64,000 nt of DNA from Sphaerotilus sulfidivorans (GTDB lineage Bacteria > Pseudomonadota > Gammaproteobacteria > Burkholderiales > Burkholderiaceae_C): positions 1 to 64,000 of the forward strand of contig NZ_JACCPY010000005.1 of the NCBI RefSeq assembly GCF_013426975.1, in the 5' to 3' direction. Made by a program: the position numbers and the translations under genes. The notes under the pieces are model-generated. The model did no database searches. It saw only the letters and a list, made by a program, of their open reading frames with translations, and was not told the origin of the DNA. Positions within the stretch are counted from its first letter, which is position 1, and each line of letters starts with the position of its first letter. Positions 46,736 through 55,980 of the stretch are shown here, piece by piece.

Positions 46736-46757
46736 TTTTGATGTACGCACATCAAAA
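46736..46757. promoter_or_regulatory. LacI-type operator 1, beside the regulator start
   Basis: Perfect 9-base arms TTTTGATGT and ACATCAAAA around ACGC, eight bases upstream of the regulator ATG. It shares TGATGT-N4-ACATCA with operator 2. Confidence 0.75.
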
Positions 46758-46853
46758 GATACGACTAGGGAAAATGCGAATAAGCGCCAAATTTCAAGGG
46801 GAAAAAGCTGCCAGTCGCACTGACGCGCCAGGCAGCCCTAAGAGAAACACATC

Positions 46854-46877
46854 AAAATGATGTGTTGACATCATTTT
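46854..46877. promoter_or_regulatory. LacI-type operator 2, upstream of the DapA-family gene
   Basis: Perfect 10-base arms AAAATGATGT and ACATCATTTT around GTTG. An overlapping second palindrome, ACATCA-AAA-TGATGT, begins at 46849. Centre-to-centre distance to operator 1 is about 119 bases. It is placed to control the DapA-Bug-porin unit. Confidence 0.75.
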
Positions 46878-47015
46878 TTCCTCTGCCAGCGAAGAAGATC
46901 GATCAACGAAAAGACTTGCCATTAAAGGAAACTCTGAATCCAGAGAATTCCATCTTCCAGCAAAGGTTCAGGCTTTCTACAGTGCAGCCATTCCTTCACT
47001 GCACGGAGACAGTCC

Positions 47016-47951
47016 ATGAGCCAGATCGGTTTCGACATGCGCGGCCTCAACCCGGCCCCGGTCACCCCCTTCACCCCGGACGGCGCGGTCGACTACGCCG
47101 CCATCCAGCGCCTGGGCCGCTGGCTGGCCAGCGTGCCCGGCGTCAAGAGCCTGACCGTGCTGGGCCATGCCGGTGAAGGCACCTTCCTGGAGCGCGACGA
47201 GCAGATGCGCGTGATCGAGGCCTTCCGCGAGGCGGTGGGCGATGCCATCCCCATCATCGCCGGCATCACGCTGGAAGGCACCCAGGTGGCGGCCGAGGAG
47301 GCGAAGCGCGCCGTCAAGGCCGGCGCCAAGGCCGGCCTGATCTACCCCTCGCACGGCTGGCTGCGCTTCGGCTACCAGAAGGGCGCGCCGCAGGACAAGT
47401 ACAAGGCGATCTGGGAGGCCAGCGGCCTGCCGATGATCCTGTTCCAGTACCCGGACGCCACCAAGTGCACCTACGACCTGGAGACCCAGCTCGACATCGC
47501 CGCGCAGCCCGGCGTCTTCGCGATGAAGAACGGCGTGCGCAACATGAAGCGCTGGGACCGCGAGATTCCGGTCATCCGCGCCGAGCGCCCGGATCTGCAG
47601 ATCCTGACCTGCCATGACGAGTACCTGCTGCACACGATGTTCGACGTCGACGGCGCGCTGGTGGGCTATGGCTGCATCGCGCCCGAGCTGCTGGTGCAGA
47701 TGATCGAGGCCGGCAAGGCCAAGGACTACGCGAAGGCCCGCGCGCTGCACGACCGCCTGCTGCCGGTGACCGCCAACGTCTACCACCGCGGCTCGCACAT
47801 GGAAGGCACGGTGGCGCTGAAGTGGGCGCTGGTGGCCCGCGGCATCCTCGACCACGCCACCGTGCGCAGCCCGCTGCTGCCGCTGGCGGCCGGCGCCGAA
47901 GACGAGATCGCCGCAGCGATGGCCTCGGCCGGGCTGGGCAAGGTGGTCTGA
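47016..47951 (+). CDS. DapA-superfamily aldolase or dehydratase, unknown substrate
   Basis: 311 residues. The family start is LNPAPVTPFTPDGAVDYAAI with VLGHAGEGTFLERDEQMRVI, and FAMKNGVRNMKRWD carries the probable Schiff-base lysine. Substrate is unknown; relatives act on 2-keto-3-deoxy sugar acids or are dihydrodipicolinate synthases. The next two genes encode a Bug receptor and a porin, and the operator upstream is shared with the xylose regulator. A role in breakdown of a sugar-derived keto acid is inferred. Confidence 0.8.
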   Translation: MSQIGFDMRGLNPAPVTPFTPDGAVDYAAIQRLGRWLASVPGVKSLTVLGHAGEGTFLERDEQMRVIEAFREAVGDAIPIIAGITLEGTQVAAEEAKRAVKAGAKAGLIYPSHGWLRFGYQKGAPQDKYKAIWEASGLPMILFQYPDATKCTYDLETQLDIAAQPGVFAMKNGVRNMKRWDREIPVIRAERPDLQILTCHDEYLLHTMFDVDGALVGYGCIAPELLVQMIEAGKAKDYAKARALHDRLLPVTANVYHRGSHMEGTVALKWALVARGILDHATVRSPLLPLAAGAEDEIAAAMASAGLGKVV

Positions 47952-48028
47952 GCGGGCACCATCCCGCCGAACCCCAGGGCCGGCACCGCCGGCCCGCGCC
48001 GATTCCAGAACGACGAGGAGACAAGACC

Positions 48029-49024
48029 GTGAACCGCCAACGCTTCCTGCACCTGCTGACGCGGCTCGGCGCGAGCGCCGCACTGGCCGCGATCGCCCCG
48101 GGCCTCGCGGCCCAGCCGGCGCGCTTTCCCGAGCCCGGCAAGACGCTCAGGCTGATCGTGCCCTTCGCGCCCGGCGGCGGCGTCGATCAGGCCGCCCGAC
48201 TGCTGGCCGAGCAGTTGCGCAAGCAGCACGGCCTGACGGTGATCGTCGACAACCGTGCCGGTGCCAGCGGCACGCTGGGCGGCAAGGCGGTGCAGACCGC
48301 GCCGGCGGACGGCTACACGCTGCTGTTCTCCGCGTCGACCCATGTGATGGCGCGGCAGGTGCTGGCCTCGCCGCCCTATGACCCGCAGACCGACTTCGCG
48401 CCGGTCGCGCGGGTCGGCGAGGCGGCGCTGATGCTGGTGGTTCCCGCCAGCGCCGAGACGAAGCGGCTGGCGGATCTGCTGGCGGCCGCTCGCCAGCAGC
48501 CCGAGCGGCTGATGGCCGCGATCCCGGCGGCCGGCGCGGCCAGCCATCTGGGCACGCTGCTGCTGGCCCGGCAGTCCGGCATCAAGCTCGGCTATGTGCC
48601 TTACAAGGGCACGCAGCCCGCGCTCACCGATGTCGCCGGTGGCCATGCGCACCTGCTGATGGACTCGATGGTCTCGCTGCTGCCGATGGCCAAGGCCGGC
48701 CGGGTGCGGGCGCTGGCCATCTCCTCGGCCCGGCGCAGCACGCTGGCACCGGACATTCCGACGGTGCAGGAGGCCGGTGTGCCCGGCTTCGCCTTCGAGT
48801 CCTGGTACGGCGTCTGGGCACCGAAGGACACGCCGGCCGAGCGGGTCGCGGCGATCAACGCGATGGTCAACGGCGCCGTCGCCGAGCTGGGCCGCAGCGG
48901 CGTCTACCCGGCCCTGGGCATCGAGCCGGTCAGCGAGACGCCGGAGCAGTTCCGCCGCTACATCGAACAGGACGTGCAGCAGGGCAGCGACCTGCTGCGC
49001 ATGGCCGGCTTCCGGCCGGAATGA
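48029..49024 (+). CDS. Bug/TctC-family extracytoplasmic solute-binding protein
   Basis: 331 residues from a GTG at 48029 with GAGGAG nine to ten bases upstream. The signal peptide ends in GLAAQPA; mature motifs LRLIVPFAPGGGVDQAARLL, VIVDNRAGASGTLGGKAV and YVPYKGTQPALTDVAGGHAH are typical of the Bug family so abundant in Burkholderiales. It binds a carboxylate in the periplasm. No TctA or TctB membrane genes are next to it, as is often the case. Confidence 0.92.
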   Translation: MNRQRFLHLLTRLGASAALAAIAPGLAAQPARFPEPGKTLRLIVPFAPGGGVDQAARLLAEQLRKQHGLTVIVDNRAGASGTLGGKAVQTAPADGYTLLFSASTHVMARQVLASPPYDPQTDFAPVARVGEAALMLVVPASAETKRLADLLAAARQQPERLMAAIPAAGAASHLGTLLLARQSGIKLGYVPYKGTQPALTDVAGGHAHLLMDSMVSLLPMAKAGRVRALAISSARRSTLAPDIPTVQEAGVPGFAFESWYGVWAPKDTPAERVAAINAMVNGAVAELGRSGVYPALGIEPVSETPEQFRRYIEQDVQQGSDLLRMAGFRPE

Positions 49025-49046
49025 CGGCACCCGTCAGGAGACAAGC

Positions 49047-50183
49047 ATGTCCATCAGACAGATGAAGGGCGTGGCCCTGGCCTGCCTGCTGCTGCCCGCG
49101 GCCGCCTGCGCACAGTCCGCACCGCCGTCCGCGTCAGCGATCACGCTGTCCGGCGTGCTGGACCTGGGTCTGCGCCAGGTCCGCAACGCCGGTCTCGGCA
49201 CCGATCGATCGGTCGTGCACGGCGCCAGCTCGACCAGCCGGCTGGTGATCCGAGGCCAGGAGGATCTGGGCAGCGGCCGCAGCGCCAGCTTCTTTCTCGA
49301 CAGCACGATCGTCGCCGACACCGGCGGCGCAGGCGCCAGTGCGCCCTCAGGCCAGTTCTGGGATCGTCGCGCGACCGTGAGCCTGACCGACCGCAGCCTC
49401 GGCGAACTGCGCCTGGGGCGCGACTGGGTGCCGACCCAGCTGGTCTGGAGCGGGTTCGATCCGTTCTCGACCCTCGGCGTGGTCAGCGCCAACACCTTCC
49501 GGTCGACAGCCGCCTCGCGGGTGCTCGGCCAGGCCTTCGGCACGGCGCCGGAGACCCAGGCGGCCAACCCGACGCTGCGCGTCAGCAACGCGGTCGAATA
49601 TTTCCTGCCTTCAGGTCTGGGCGGCCTGCATGGCGGCCTGATCGCCACCGCCGGCGAGCGTGGCACGACGGCGGCTGGCCAGACGAGCGGGCGCGGCCTG
49701 CGCCTGGGCTGGAGCGCGGGCCGGTTCATGGTCTCCGCCGCGCAGTTCACCACCCGCAACACCCGCTCGGGCCAGGATTTCGTCGACCGCAGCCTGGGCG
49801 CGTCCTGGAACTTCGGCGACGCGAAGCTGAGCCTGGCCCAGCGCCGCTGGCGCCATGGCGACGACCGTCAGGTCAACACGCTGCTCGGCCTGACGGTTGC
49901 GGCCGGAGCCGGCCAGATCCGGCTGAGCTGGGTGCATGCCGACCAGAGCGGCACGAGCGCAGCCACGAACGGCAGCGACGCCACCTTGCTGGGGGCCGGC
50001 TATGTGCACCCGCTGTCGAAGCGCACCACGCTCTACGGTCAGGTCGCACGGGTCTCGAACCAGGGCGGCGCGAGCTTCGCGATTCCAGGCGGTCCGGCGG
50101 TCAGCGCCAGCCCGACTGCGGCCAACCACTTTGGCGGGCGCCGCTCGACCGCCTGGGAGATCGGCCTGAGGCATGATTTCTGA
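49047..50183 (+). CDS. porin (Gram-negative, Burkholderiales type)
   Basis: 378 residues with a Sec signal (GVALACLLLPAAACAQ). ITLSGVLDLGLRQVRN is the usual first strand, LVIRGQEDLGSGRSASFFLD follows, and the C-terminus GRRSTAWEIGLRHDF ends in the phenylalanine typical of outer-membrane beta-barrels. It lies 22 bases after the Bug gene and probably lets the same substrate through the outer membrane. Confidence 0.9.
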   Translation: MSIRQMKGVALACLLLPAAACAQSAPPSASAITLSGVLDLGLRQVRNAGLGTDRSVVHGASSTSRLVIRGQEDLGSGRSASFFLDSTIVADTGGAGASAPSGQFWDRRATVSLTDRSLGELRLGRDWVPTQLVWSGFDPFSTLGVVSANTFRSTAASRVLGQAFGTAPETQAANPTLRVSNAVEYFLPSGLGGLHGGLIATAGERGTTAAGQTSGRGLRLGWSAGRFMVSAAQFTTRNTRSGQDFVDRSLGASWNFGDAKLSLAQRRWRHGDDRQVNTLLGLTVAAGAGQIRLSWVHADQSGTSAATNGSDATLLGAGYVHPLSKRTTLYGQVARVSNQGGASFAIPGGPAVSASPTAANHFGGRRSTAWEIGLRHDF

Positions 50184-50217
50184 GCCTGTGCGGCGATGCG
50201 ACTGCCGGTCGACAGGC

Positions 50218-51042
50218 TCAACCCGCCAGCGCCGGCGTCTCGCCTGCCGGCCAGCCGAAGGCGGTGTAGGCCTTGACGAACGGGCCCTTGAGCGCCGCGC
50301 CGGCCTGCAGCAGCGCCGACTCGGGCGCACCGGCGGCCAGTGCCTGAGACAGCCGGGCCAGCGCACGGTCCTCGTCGGCCAGGCCCTGGCGAAGCTGCGC
50401 CTGCCGTGCCGGCGACAGGCCCCAGCGCGCCGGGTCGAGCTCCAGCCGCTCGATGCGGCGCCACAGCGCCCGCGCGCGGGCATAGTCGCGCTCGAGCGCC
50501 TCGCGCTGCGCCGGCGGCACCACGCTGCGGTTGGCGATCGCCTCCATCGCGCCGTGGAAGGCGGTGAAGTCGTCGAGCGCGTAGTCGATGCCGAGCGCGC
50601 GCCGGGCCTCGAACAGCGTCTCGCGCACCCGCTCGAGCGTCTCGTGCGAGGCTTCCCAGCGGCGCTGGCCGACCTCGGCGGTCGCCCGGGCCAGATGACG
50701 GTCCACCGCCGCCAGCGCCTCGCGCCACGGGCGCGCCGACGGCGCCAGCGCCTGCAGCGCGAGGCGCTGCTGCGGCCACGCCTGCTGCAGGCGCTGCATC
50801 GCCGCGCCCGCGCGGGCCGGGCCCTCGTCGGACTTCGGCGCGGCGCCGGTCAGGAACAGCGCCGGAATGTAGAGCCCGTCGAACGCGACCATCGCCGCAT
50901 GCGATCCCTGCGGCAGGGCCGCGCGCGCCGGGCGGGCGGTCGACAGCGCCAGGGCCGGCAGCGACAGCAGCGCGAGCGCCTGCGTCAGGCGGCGGCGCGA
51001 GACCGGCAGGGCAAGAGAGCGCGGAAAAGACGAGGCAGGCAT
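50218..51042 (-). CDS. conserved exported protein, unknown function
   Basis: 274 residues from the ATG at 51042. The N-terminus VSRRRLTQALALLSLPALAL followed by ARPARA is a signal peptide with a twin-arginine flavour. The mature part is helical with charged repeats (RRWEASHETLERVRETLFEA) and a conserved-looking DDFTAFHGAMEAIANRSVV. I do not recognise the family; an imelysin-like or periplasmic helical bundle protein is possible. Confidence 0.7.
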   Translation of the reverse strand: MPASSFPRSLALPVSRRRLTQALALLSLPALALSTARPARAALPQGSHAAMVAFDGLYIPALFLTGAAPKSDEGPARAGAAMQRLQQAWPQQRLALQALAPSARPWREALAAVDRHLARATAEVGQRRWEASHETLERVRETLFEARRALGIDYALDDFTAFHGAMEAIANRSVVPPAQREALERDYARARALWRRIERLELDPARWGLSPARQAQLRQGLADEDRALARLSQALAAGAPESALLQAGAALKGPFVKAYTAFGWPAGETPALAG

Positions 51043-51108
51043 GACGGACTCCGGCAGGACGGCCGCCGCCGGTGCGGCAGCCACTTCGTCAATATGCCCC
51101 ATCGGGTA

Positions 51109-52407
51109 TCAGGCGTCTTGATCGGCGTCACGCACCGGTGCGCCCTCGGCGGGCCGGCCGGCGCGGTTCGAGCCGGCGACCAGGTCGAAGCGCAGCAGCC
51201 GGCACTCGATCGGGCCGTTCCACATCGGCACGCGCCGGCTCTCCTTCAGGCGCATCGCCTGGCCGAGCTTCGCGTCCGGCGTCAGCACCCAGGCGGTCCA
51301 GCCGGCGTGGTGGCGCTTCCAGTGCGCCGCCAGCGACGAGAAGAAGGCCTGCGAGGTGCCGCCGCCCTCGAAGTCCTCGCGCACCAGGCGCGCGGCCTGG
51401 CCGGCCGAGCCGGTGCCCTTGGCGTCGATGCGCTCGCCGTAGGGCGGGTTGAGCACCAGCACGCCGCGCTCGGCCGGGCAGGGGCGCTGCAGCGCATCCA
51501 TCGTCTTGAACTCGATCGCGTGCGCGACGCCGGCCCGCTCGGCATTGCGGGTGGCGAAGTCGGTCATCCGGAAGGACACATCGCCGGCGAAGACCGGCAC
51601 CGCCGGCGCATGCACCCGCGCGCGCGCCTCGGCCTTCATCGCCTGCCAGGCCGGGGCCTCGAGGCGGAAGGGCTGCAGCCGCTCGAAGGCGAAGCTGCGC
51701 TGCAGGCCCGGCGCGATGCCGCAGGCGATCTGCGCCGCCTCGATCGCGATGGTGCCGGCGCCGCAGCAGGGGTCGAGCAGCGCGCCGTCCTCGGGCCGGC
51801 CGTGCCAGCCGGCGGCGGCCAGCATCGCCGCGGCCAGCGTCTCCTTCAGCGGCGCCTCGCCCTTGGCCTCGCGCCAGCCGCGCTTGAACAGCGCCTCGCC
51901 GCTGAGGTCGACCGAGATCGTCGCGTGGTCCTCGTGCAGGTGCAGCACCAGCGACAGGTCGGGGCGGTGCGGATCGACATTGGGGCGCTCGCCGCTGTCC
52001 TCGCGCATCACGTCGCAGACGGCGTCCTTGATGCGCAGCGAGGCGAAGTGCAGGCTCTGCAGCGGCGAGCGCACCGCGGTGGTGTCCACCCGCAGCGTCT
52101 GGCGCGGCGTGATCCAGTCGGACCAGCGCACGCTGCAGGCCAGCTCGTAGAGATCGCGCTCGTCGCGGTAGCCGCCCTCGGCGACCTGCCACAGCACGCG
52201 CTGCGCCAGCCGGCTCTCGAGGTTGAGCCGCATCGCGGTGGCGGCGCTGCCGATCAGCGAGACGCCGCCCCGCTCGGCGCGCACCGACTCGGCCGCACGC
52301 GGCGCGCCGGCGGCCGTCAGGATGGCGCGCACCTCGTCGGCCAGCAGCGGCTCGACGCCAGCGGCGCAGGGAAGAAACAGGGGCGAGGGGTTCAGGACGG
52401 CAGGCAT
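51109..52407 (-). CDS. THUMP-domain class I SAM-dependent rRNA methyltransferase (RlmL-like)
   Basis: 432 residues. An N-terminal THUMP region (LNLESRLAQRVLWQVAEGGY) binds RNA. The methyltransferase domain has LLDPCCGAGTIAIEAAQIAC and the catalytic LVLNPPYGER. It corresponds to the N-terminal half of E. coli RlmKL (m2G2445 of 23S rRNA) without the RlmK half. ATG at 52407 (MPAVLNPSPLFLP). Confidence 0.88.
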   Translation of the reverse strand: MPAVLNPSPLFLPCAAGVEPLLADEVRAILTAAGAPRAAESVRAERGGVSLIGSAATAMRLNLESRLAQRVLWQVAEGGYRDERDLYELACSVRWSDWITPRQTLRVDTTAVRSPLQSLHFASLRIKDAVCDVMREDSGERPNVDPHRPDLSLVLHLHEDHATISVDLSGEALFKRGWREAKGEAPLKETLAAAMLAAAGWHGRPEDGALLDPCCGAGTIAIEAAQIACGIAPGLQRSFAFERLQPFRLEAPAWQAMKAEARARVHAPAVPVFAGDVSFRMTDFATRNAERAGVAHAIEFKTMDALQRPCPAERGVLVLNPPYGERIDAKGTGSAGQAARLVREDFEGGGTSQAFFSSLAAHWKRHHAGWTAWVLTPDAKLGQAMRLKESRRVPMWNGPIECRLLRFDLVAGSNRAGRPAEGAPVRDADQDA

Positions 52408-52626
52408 GGCGCGATTGTCGCCGCCCCAGGCCGCCGCCATGCGGCCAGACGCGACGCAAGGAACAGATACAGCCGTTGCAGTGCGCCAGCGCCCTTCTTA
52501 AGCCAGCCGGAATCGAAGTCCGGTCAACCGCGACAGACTCTGCCGCGTCATAGAGACACCGGTGCGTCCTGCCTCTGCACCCGTCGCATCTGCAGCGCGC
52601 CGGCCCACCTTGCCTGGAGAACACGC

Positions 52627-53295
52627 ATGAACAAGACTTTCCTCCGTCCCGCCTCGCCCGCTCTCGTCGCCACCGTCGCTGCCGCGCTGCTGCTGGGCGG
52701 CTGCGCAAACATGAGCGAGCGCCAGAAGGGCACCGCGGTCGGCGCGGGCATCGGCGCCGGCGTCGGCGCGGTGATCGGCAAGACCACCGGCGGCAAGGCC
52801 GGCACCGGTGCGGTGGTCGGCGGCGCCATCGGCGCGGTCGCCGGCAACCTGTGGTCCAAGCGCATGGAGGACAAGCGCCGCGAGATGGAGCAGGCCACCG
52901 CCGGCACCGGCGTGACGGTCGCCCGCACCGACGACAACCAGCTGCGCGTCAACCTGCCCGGCGACATCTCCTTCGACACCGGCCGCTCCAACATCCGCCC
53001 CGACATGGCGCCGATCCTGAGCAAGTTCGCGCAGGGGCTGGACGGCTCGATGAATGTGCAGATCACCGGCCACACCGACAGCCAGGGCAGCGACGCGATC
53101 AACAACCCGCTGTCGAAGGACCGCGCCGATGCGGTGCGCGACTATCTGGTCGCCCAGGGCGTGCCGGCCACCCGCATCAGCACCGTCGGCCGCGGCGAGC
53201 ATCAGCCGATCGCCGACAACGCCACCGCCGAAGGCCGCGCGAAGAACCGCCGCGTCGAGATCTTCCTGCGCGAGCCGGCCAAGACCGGCGGCTGA
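52627..53295 (+). CDS. OmpA-family lipoprotein with glycine-zipper region
   Basis: 222 residues. The lipobox is AALLLGGC. Residues 35-75 form a glycine zipper (GAGIGAGVGAVIGKTTGG). The C-terminal OmpA domain, with ITGHTDSQGSDAINNPLSKD and GRAKNRRVEIFL, binds peptidoglycan. It resembles YiaD-type outer-membrane lipoproteins. It is probably part of an envelope-stress group with the CsbD and DUF1328 genes downstream. Confidence 0.9.
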   Translation: MNKTFLRPASPALVATVAAALLLGGCANMSERQKGTAVGAGIGAGVGAVIGKTTGGKAGTGAVVGGAIGAVAGNLWSKRMEDKRREMEQATAGTGVTVARTDDNQLRVNLPGDISFDTGRSNIRPDMAPILSKFAQGLDGSMNVQITGHTDSQGSDAINNPLSKDRADAVRDYLVAQGVPATRISTVGRGEHQPIADNATAEGRAKNRRVEIFLREPAKTGG

Positions 53296-53323
53296 AACCG
53301 GCTGAGGCCGGCTCAGTGCCGCC

Positions 53324-53620
53324 TCAGTCCCACATCAGCAGTTCGGCCAGACGGCGCGTCACCCAGCGCGCCTCGTCCTCGGAGAAGCCGGACTCGGGCT
53401 GGGCCAGGCCCTGCTCGATGCGCACCAGCACCTCGTCCTCCGACACGCCCAGGTCGAAGTGGATGTGCTGCGCCTGCGCCACCAGCTGCTGCGACAGGTC
53501 CTCGCACAGCTCGTAGCGCTCGCGCACCTGCGCCACCGGCGTGCGCAGCCGGGTGCGGCTGCGGTCGCGGTGCAGGTCGAGGAAGGATTCGGGAATGAGG
53601 ATCTGGTTCTCGTCGGACAT
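53324..53620 (-). CDS. small conserved protein, unknown function
   Basis: 98 residues from the ATG at 53620. MSDENQILIPESFLDLHRDR and YELCEDLSQQLVAQAQ match a small Burkholderiales family sometimes labelled ATPase with chaperone activity; there is no visible ATPase motif, so I treat that label as unsupported. The protein is acidic and helical and probably cytoplasmic. It lies between the OmpA lipoprotein and CsbD genes on the opposite strand. Confidence 0.7.
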   Translation of the reverse strand: MSDENQILIPESFLDLHRDRSRTRLRTPVAQVRERYELCEDLSQQLVAQAQHIHFDLGVSEDEVLVRIEQGLAQPESGFSEDEARWVTRRLAELLMWD

Positions 53621-53758
53621 GGTGGCGCCAGTGTAGGCGCGCCGTCCTACAGCCTGCCGCGCCCACCGCCGATGCAGCCCGGCCCGCCCCGCAGCGACCA
53701 TGACTCCCATGGAACGGCACTTCGCCGCACCAGCCAACCCACCCCAAGGAGTCATGCC

Positions 53759-53944
53759 ATGAACAAGGATCAAGTCGAAGGCCGTCTGGAAACCGTCAAG
53801 GGCCACATCAAGGAAGCCGCCGGCAAGGTGGTCGGCAACAAGAAGCTGGAGGCCGAAGGCCGCATCGACCAGGTCGCCGGCAAGACCCAGTCGAACTACG
53901 GCGACGCCAAGGAAAAGGCCGCCGACGCGGTCAAGAAGATCTGA
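53759..53944 (+). CDS. CsbD-family stress protein
   Basis: 61 residues from the ATG at 53759 with AGGAG upstream. MNKDQVEGRLETVKGHIKEA and EAEGRIDQVAGKTQSNYGDA are the CsbD repeat pattern: hydrophilic, lysine-rich, helical. Members are induced by general stress; the biochemical role is not known. A diverged second copy follows. Confidence 0.92.
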   Translation: MNKDQVEGRLETVKGHIKEAAGKVVGNKKLEAEGRIDQVAGKTQSNYGDAKEKAADAVKKI

Positions 53945-54005
53945 CCGGCCTGACGCCGGGCGCCTGACCCCTCGCCACCACGCCACGCTCGCCGGGAGAG
54001 CTTCC

Positions 54006-54218
54006 ATGCTGCTGATCAATCGGGACCAGATCCAGGGCCGCCTCATGACAGCCCGCGGACTGATGAAGCGGGCCCTCGGCTGGGCCAGCCTGAACACGCT
54101 GATGCAGGCCGACGGCGAGCTCGACCGCATGGCGGGACTGCAGCAGGCACGCTTCGGCGATGCCTGCTGGCGGGTGGCGCGGCGCTCGGAGCAGGAACGC
54201 CTGCAGCGGATGTGGTGA
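54006..54218 (+). CDS. diverged CsbD-like paralogue
   Basis: 70 residues. DQIQGRLMTARGLMKRALGW then DGELDRMAGLQQARFGDA aligns residue by residue with the preceding CsbD protein (DQVEGRLETVKGHIKEAAGK, EGRIDQVAGKTQSNYGDA), but most lysines and glutamates are replaced by hydrophobic or arginine residues. It looks like a tandem duplication that has taken another role, perhaps membrane association. The GGGAGAG ribosome site is good. Confidence 0.75.
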   Translation: MLLINRDQIQGRLMTARGLMKRALGWASLNTLMQADGELDRMAGLQQARFGDACWRVARRSEQERLQRMW

Positions 54219-54219
54219 C

Positions 54220-54396
54220 ATGGGCGCGATGACCGTGCCCGCACCGCAGCCGGTGGAGCCGATGCCGGTTCCGCCGCAGGAGATGCCGCCGCCGGCGGCG
54301 CCCGATCCGGTCGCTCCGCCGATCACGGATCCCCAGCCGCCGGGCATCGGCGAGCCGGTGCGCGAGCCCGGACACGCCCCGGCACCGACGGGCTGA
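54220..54396 (+). CDS. short proline-rich protein, unknown function
   Basis: 58 residues starting two bases after the preceding stop. The frame is dominated by proline, glutamate and alanine ([34 protein letters not shown]). No signal or domain is visible. It fits the spacing of an operon of small stress genes, but a low-complexity frame in GC-rich DNA could arise by chance. Confidence 0.45.
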   Translation: MGAMTVPAPQPVEPMPVPPQEMPPPAAPDPVAPPITDPQPPGIGEPVREPGHAPAPTG

Positions 54397-54440
54397 CGCC
54401 CTTTCCGACTCATTCGACTCATTCGACCAGGAGACCGATC

Positions 54441-54617
54441 ATGCTCAAGTGGGCTCTGATCTTCGCCGTGATTTCGCTGGTGGCCGGCCTGTTCGGCTTC
54501 ACCGGCATGGCCGCCGGCGCGGCGGGCATCGCCAAGGTGCTGTTCGTGCTGTTCCTGCTGGTGGCCGTCGTGTTCCTGGTGCTCGGCTACAAGGGCGTGC
54601 GCGCCATCAGCCGATAG
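54441..54617 (+). CDS. DUF1328 (YtjA-type) small membrane protein
   Basis: 58 residues from the ATG at 54441 with CAGGAG upstream. [20 protein letters not shown], then a second hydrophobic segment ([16 protein letters not shown]), is the DUF1328 pattern. Two-helix inner-membrane protein, often found with CsbD genes. Its last 11 bases overlap the convergent exporter gene. Confidence 0.9.
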   Translation: MLKWALIFAVISLVAGLFGFTGMAAGAAGIAKVLFVLFLLVAVVFLVLGYKGVRAISR

Positions 54618-55818
54618 CGCCCGGCGTGGCCGCGGCCGACGACAGCGCGGGCCGGCCGACCAGGCTGGCCAGCAGCGCGCAGCCGGCCACGCCCGCCACC
54701 ATCGGCAGCGCGCCATGCGCATGGCCGCCCAGCGCCGACACCAGCGCCATCACCAGCGCGCCGCAGACCATCTGCACCGTGCCGATCAGCGCCGAGGCGG
54801 TGCCGGCGATCGCGCCGTGGCGGTCCAGCGCCAGCACCGGCACCGTCGGCGCCACCAGCCCGAGGCCGCCGTAGGCGACGAAGAGCAGCGCCACCAGCAC
54901 CTCGAGCCGGTCGACGCCGGCGAGCGTCAGCGCCAGCAGCAGCGCGCTGGCCGCCAGATAGCCCGCGAGACCGCGCCGGATCACCCACGGCAGACCGTGG
55001 CGCTGGCACAGCCGCACATTGAGCTGCGCCGCGCCGATGAAGGCCACCGCGTTCAGCCCGAACAGCAGGCCGTACTGCGTCGGCGTCACGCCGTGGTGCT
55101 CGATCATCACGAAGGACGAATGGCCCAGATAGGCCATGAAGCCCGACATCGCGAAGGCGCCGGTCAGCGCCAGCGCACGGAAATGGCCGTCGCGCAGCAG
55201 CTCGGCCACCGCCGCGAGCGTGCCCGCCAGCGTGGTGCCGCGACGCGCCTCGACTGGGCGGCTCTCCTGCAGCTGCGTCAGCACCAGCGTCAGCGCCAGC
55301 AGCCCCAGCACGACGATGCAGCCGAAGATCCAGCGCCATCCTGCCAGCGCCACCACCAGGCTGCCGGCCAGCGGCGCCAGGATCGGCGAGACGCTGAACA
55401 CCAGCATCAGCATCGCGCCCAGCCGCGCGGCCTCGACGCCGGTGTGCAGATCGCGCACGACCGCGCGCGGAATGACCATGCCGGCGCAGGCACCCACGCC
55501 AGCGATGAAGCGCATCGCGATCAGCGTGCGCGCATCCGGCGCCAGCGCGCAGCCCAGGCTGCCCAGCACGAACAGCCCCAGCCCGACCATCAGCGGCAAG
55601 CGCCGCCCGAAGCGATCCGACAGCGGCCCGTAGAGCATCTGGCACAGCCCGAGCGCGACGAAGAAGGCCGTCAGGCTCATCTGCACCTCGCCCGCGCTCG
55701 CGCCCAGCGCCTGCGCCATCTGCGGCATCGCCGGCAGGTACATGTCGATCGCGAACGGCCCGATCGCGGAGATCAGGCCCAGGATCAGGGCATGGCGGAG
55801 CAGGGCGGCATCGAGCAT
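54607..55818 (-). CDS. Bcr/CflA-family drug exporter (MFS)
   Basis: 403 residues with twelve membrane segments. [40 protein letters not shown] and [18 protein letters not shown] are the hallmark blocks of Bcr/CflA proton-driven exporters. The start at 55818 ([14 protein letters not shown]) is chosen; the upstream extension reads through a palindromic repeat. Substrate unknown, possibly chloramphenicol or sulfonamide-like drugs. Confidence 0.92.
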   Translation of the reverse strand: MLDAALLRHALILGLISAIGPFAIDMYLPAMPQMAQALGASAGEVQMSLTAFFVALGLCQMLYGPLSDRFGRRLPLMVGLGLFVLGSLGCALAPDARTLIAMRFIAGVGACAGMVIPRAVVRDLHTGVEAARLGAMLMLVFSVSPILAPLAGSLVVALAGWRWIFGCIVVLGLLALTLVLTQLQESRPVEARRGTTLAGTLAAVAELLRDGHFRALALTGAFAMSGFMAYLGHSSFVMIEHHGVTPTQYGLLFGLNAVAFIGAAQLNVRLCQRHGLPWVIRRGLAGYLAASALLLALTLAGVDRLEVLVALLFVAYGGLGLVAPTVPVLALDRHGAIAGTASALIGTVQMVCGALVMALVSALGGHAHGALPMVAGVAGCALLASLVGRPALSSAAATPGAIG

Positions 55819-55884
55819 CGGGCGGCAGCGGCGGGCAAAGAGGGCATTGCACCATCTTCCGCGCGGCCGCGCCGGCTCACACAC

Positions 55885-55955
55885 GTCATGCCCGCGAAGG
55901 CGGGCACCCACGCAGGGCACGGCGGCCCCCATCGTGGGCCCTCGCCTGCGCGAGG
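55885..55955. repeat. two dispersed GC palindromes between exporter and malate synthase genes
   Basis: GCCCGCGAAGGCGGGC (about 55890-55905), within a GTCA..ACCC frame, is the same type as the copy at 26555. A second hairpin, CCTCGCCTGCGCGAGG with a GTGACGG tail, follows at about 55940-55955. The GTCA..GTGA ends facing each other look like a paired element. Confidence 0.65.
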
Positions 55956-55980
55956 GTGACGGGGCGATCAGCGGGGGGCG

